Source: Oscillospiraceae bacterium
Lineage (GTDB): Bacteria > Bacillota > Clostridia > Oscillospirales > CAG-272
Length of the DNA: 6,221 nt
Reading direction: 5' to 3'
Assembly: GCA_009788105.1 (NCBI GenBank)
Contig: WQSD01000086.1
Span: 1-6,221 of the forward strand
Shown here: piece after piece, positions 6,173 through 6,221 of the stretch
Layout: every line of letters starts with the position of its first letter
Position numbering within the stretch: position 1 is the first letter of the stretch
Notes under the pieces: generated by a model
Seen by the model: the letters and a program-made list of their open reading frames with translations, nothing else
Database searches by the model: none
Told to the model about the DNA's origin: nothing
Made by a program: the position numbers and the translations under genes

Positions 6173-6211
6173 GGTTGCCTGTTTGCTGGCAAAGCCAGCA
6201 ATGCCGCAACC
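6173..6211. repeat. Nested hairpin, possible dispersed repeat end
   Basis: An inner perfect 8-bp stem (6183-6190 TTGCTGGC with 6194-6201 GCCAGCAA, loop AAA) sits inside an outer 6-bp stem (6173-6178 GGTTGC with 6206-6211 GCAACC), giving a long cruciform-like structure with short internal loops. No coding frame explains it. It reaches nearly to the right edge, so its full extent cannot be seen. Confidence 0.55.
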
Positions 6212-6221
6212 TTCGGCGCTC

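Noticed and set aside
1..6221. CRISPR array, tRNA, rRNA, transposase or phage genes
   Set aside because: No spaced direct repeats, no tRNA cloverleaf or rRNA-like stretch, and no recombinase or phage motifs were seen on either strand.

Overview
The window reads as ordinary chromosomal DNA from a Gram-positive, low-to-moderate GC bacterium, most likely a member of the Bacillota (class Clostridia). The evidence is two proteins with lipoprotein-type signal peptides, an FtsK/SpoIIIE-type DNA translocase, a QueH-type (not QueG) epoxyqueuosine reductase, purine-rich Shine-Dalgarno sites and a textbook sigma-A-like promoter. The genus cannot be called from this sequence alone. All four supported genes lie on the minus strand, so transcription runs from right to left.

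Right to left: 6003-6221 has no supported gene. It holds two compact GC-rich inverted repeats that look like dispersed repeat elements, then the queH leader, which contains an AGGAGG with no ATG after it. queH (5526-6002) encodes a compact but motif-complete epoxyqueuosine reductase (last step of queuosine tRNA modification). The 166-base gap 5360-5525 is regulatory. A TTGACA-17-TAAAAT promoter overlaps the queH stop codon, and its predicted ~135-nt leader carries an 11-bp inverted repeat, a DnaA-box-like site and a second extended -10-like element.

Three closely spaced genes then form a probable operon. The first, at 3713-5359, encodes an unrecognised secreted lipoprotein with a nine-cysteine cluster and WG-repeat-like strands. 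The second, ftsK (1039-3696), has its start codon 16 nt after the lipoprotein stop and encodes a full-length 885-residue DNA translocase with membrane domain, long acidic linker, motor and gamma winged helix. The third, 1-964, is the 5' part of a PrsA/SurA-like parvulin lipoprotein that runs off the left edge; it starts about 75 nt after the ftsK stop across a spacer that can fold. No terminator is visible, so the operon continues beyond the window.

Functionally the window combines tRNA modification (QueH), chromosome segregation or translocation at the septum (FtsK/SpoIIIE) and two extracytoplasmic lipoproteins, one probably a folding factor. I see no mobile element genes, CRISPR array, tRNA or rRNA, and no convincing new defence or signalling system. 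The least explained items are the Cys-rich lipoprotein with its steep internal GC gradient, the duplicated RRVF motif in the FtsK linker, and the structured promoter-leader between queH and the operon.
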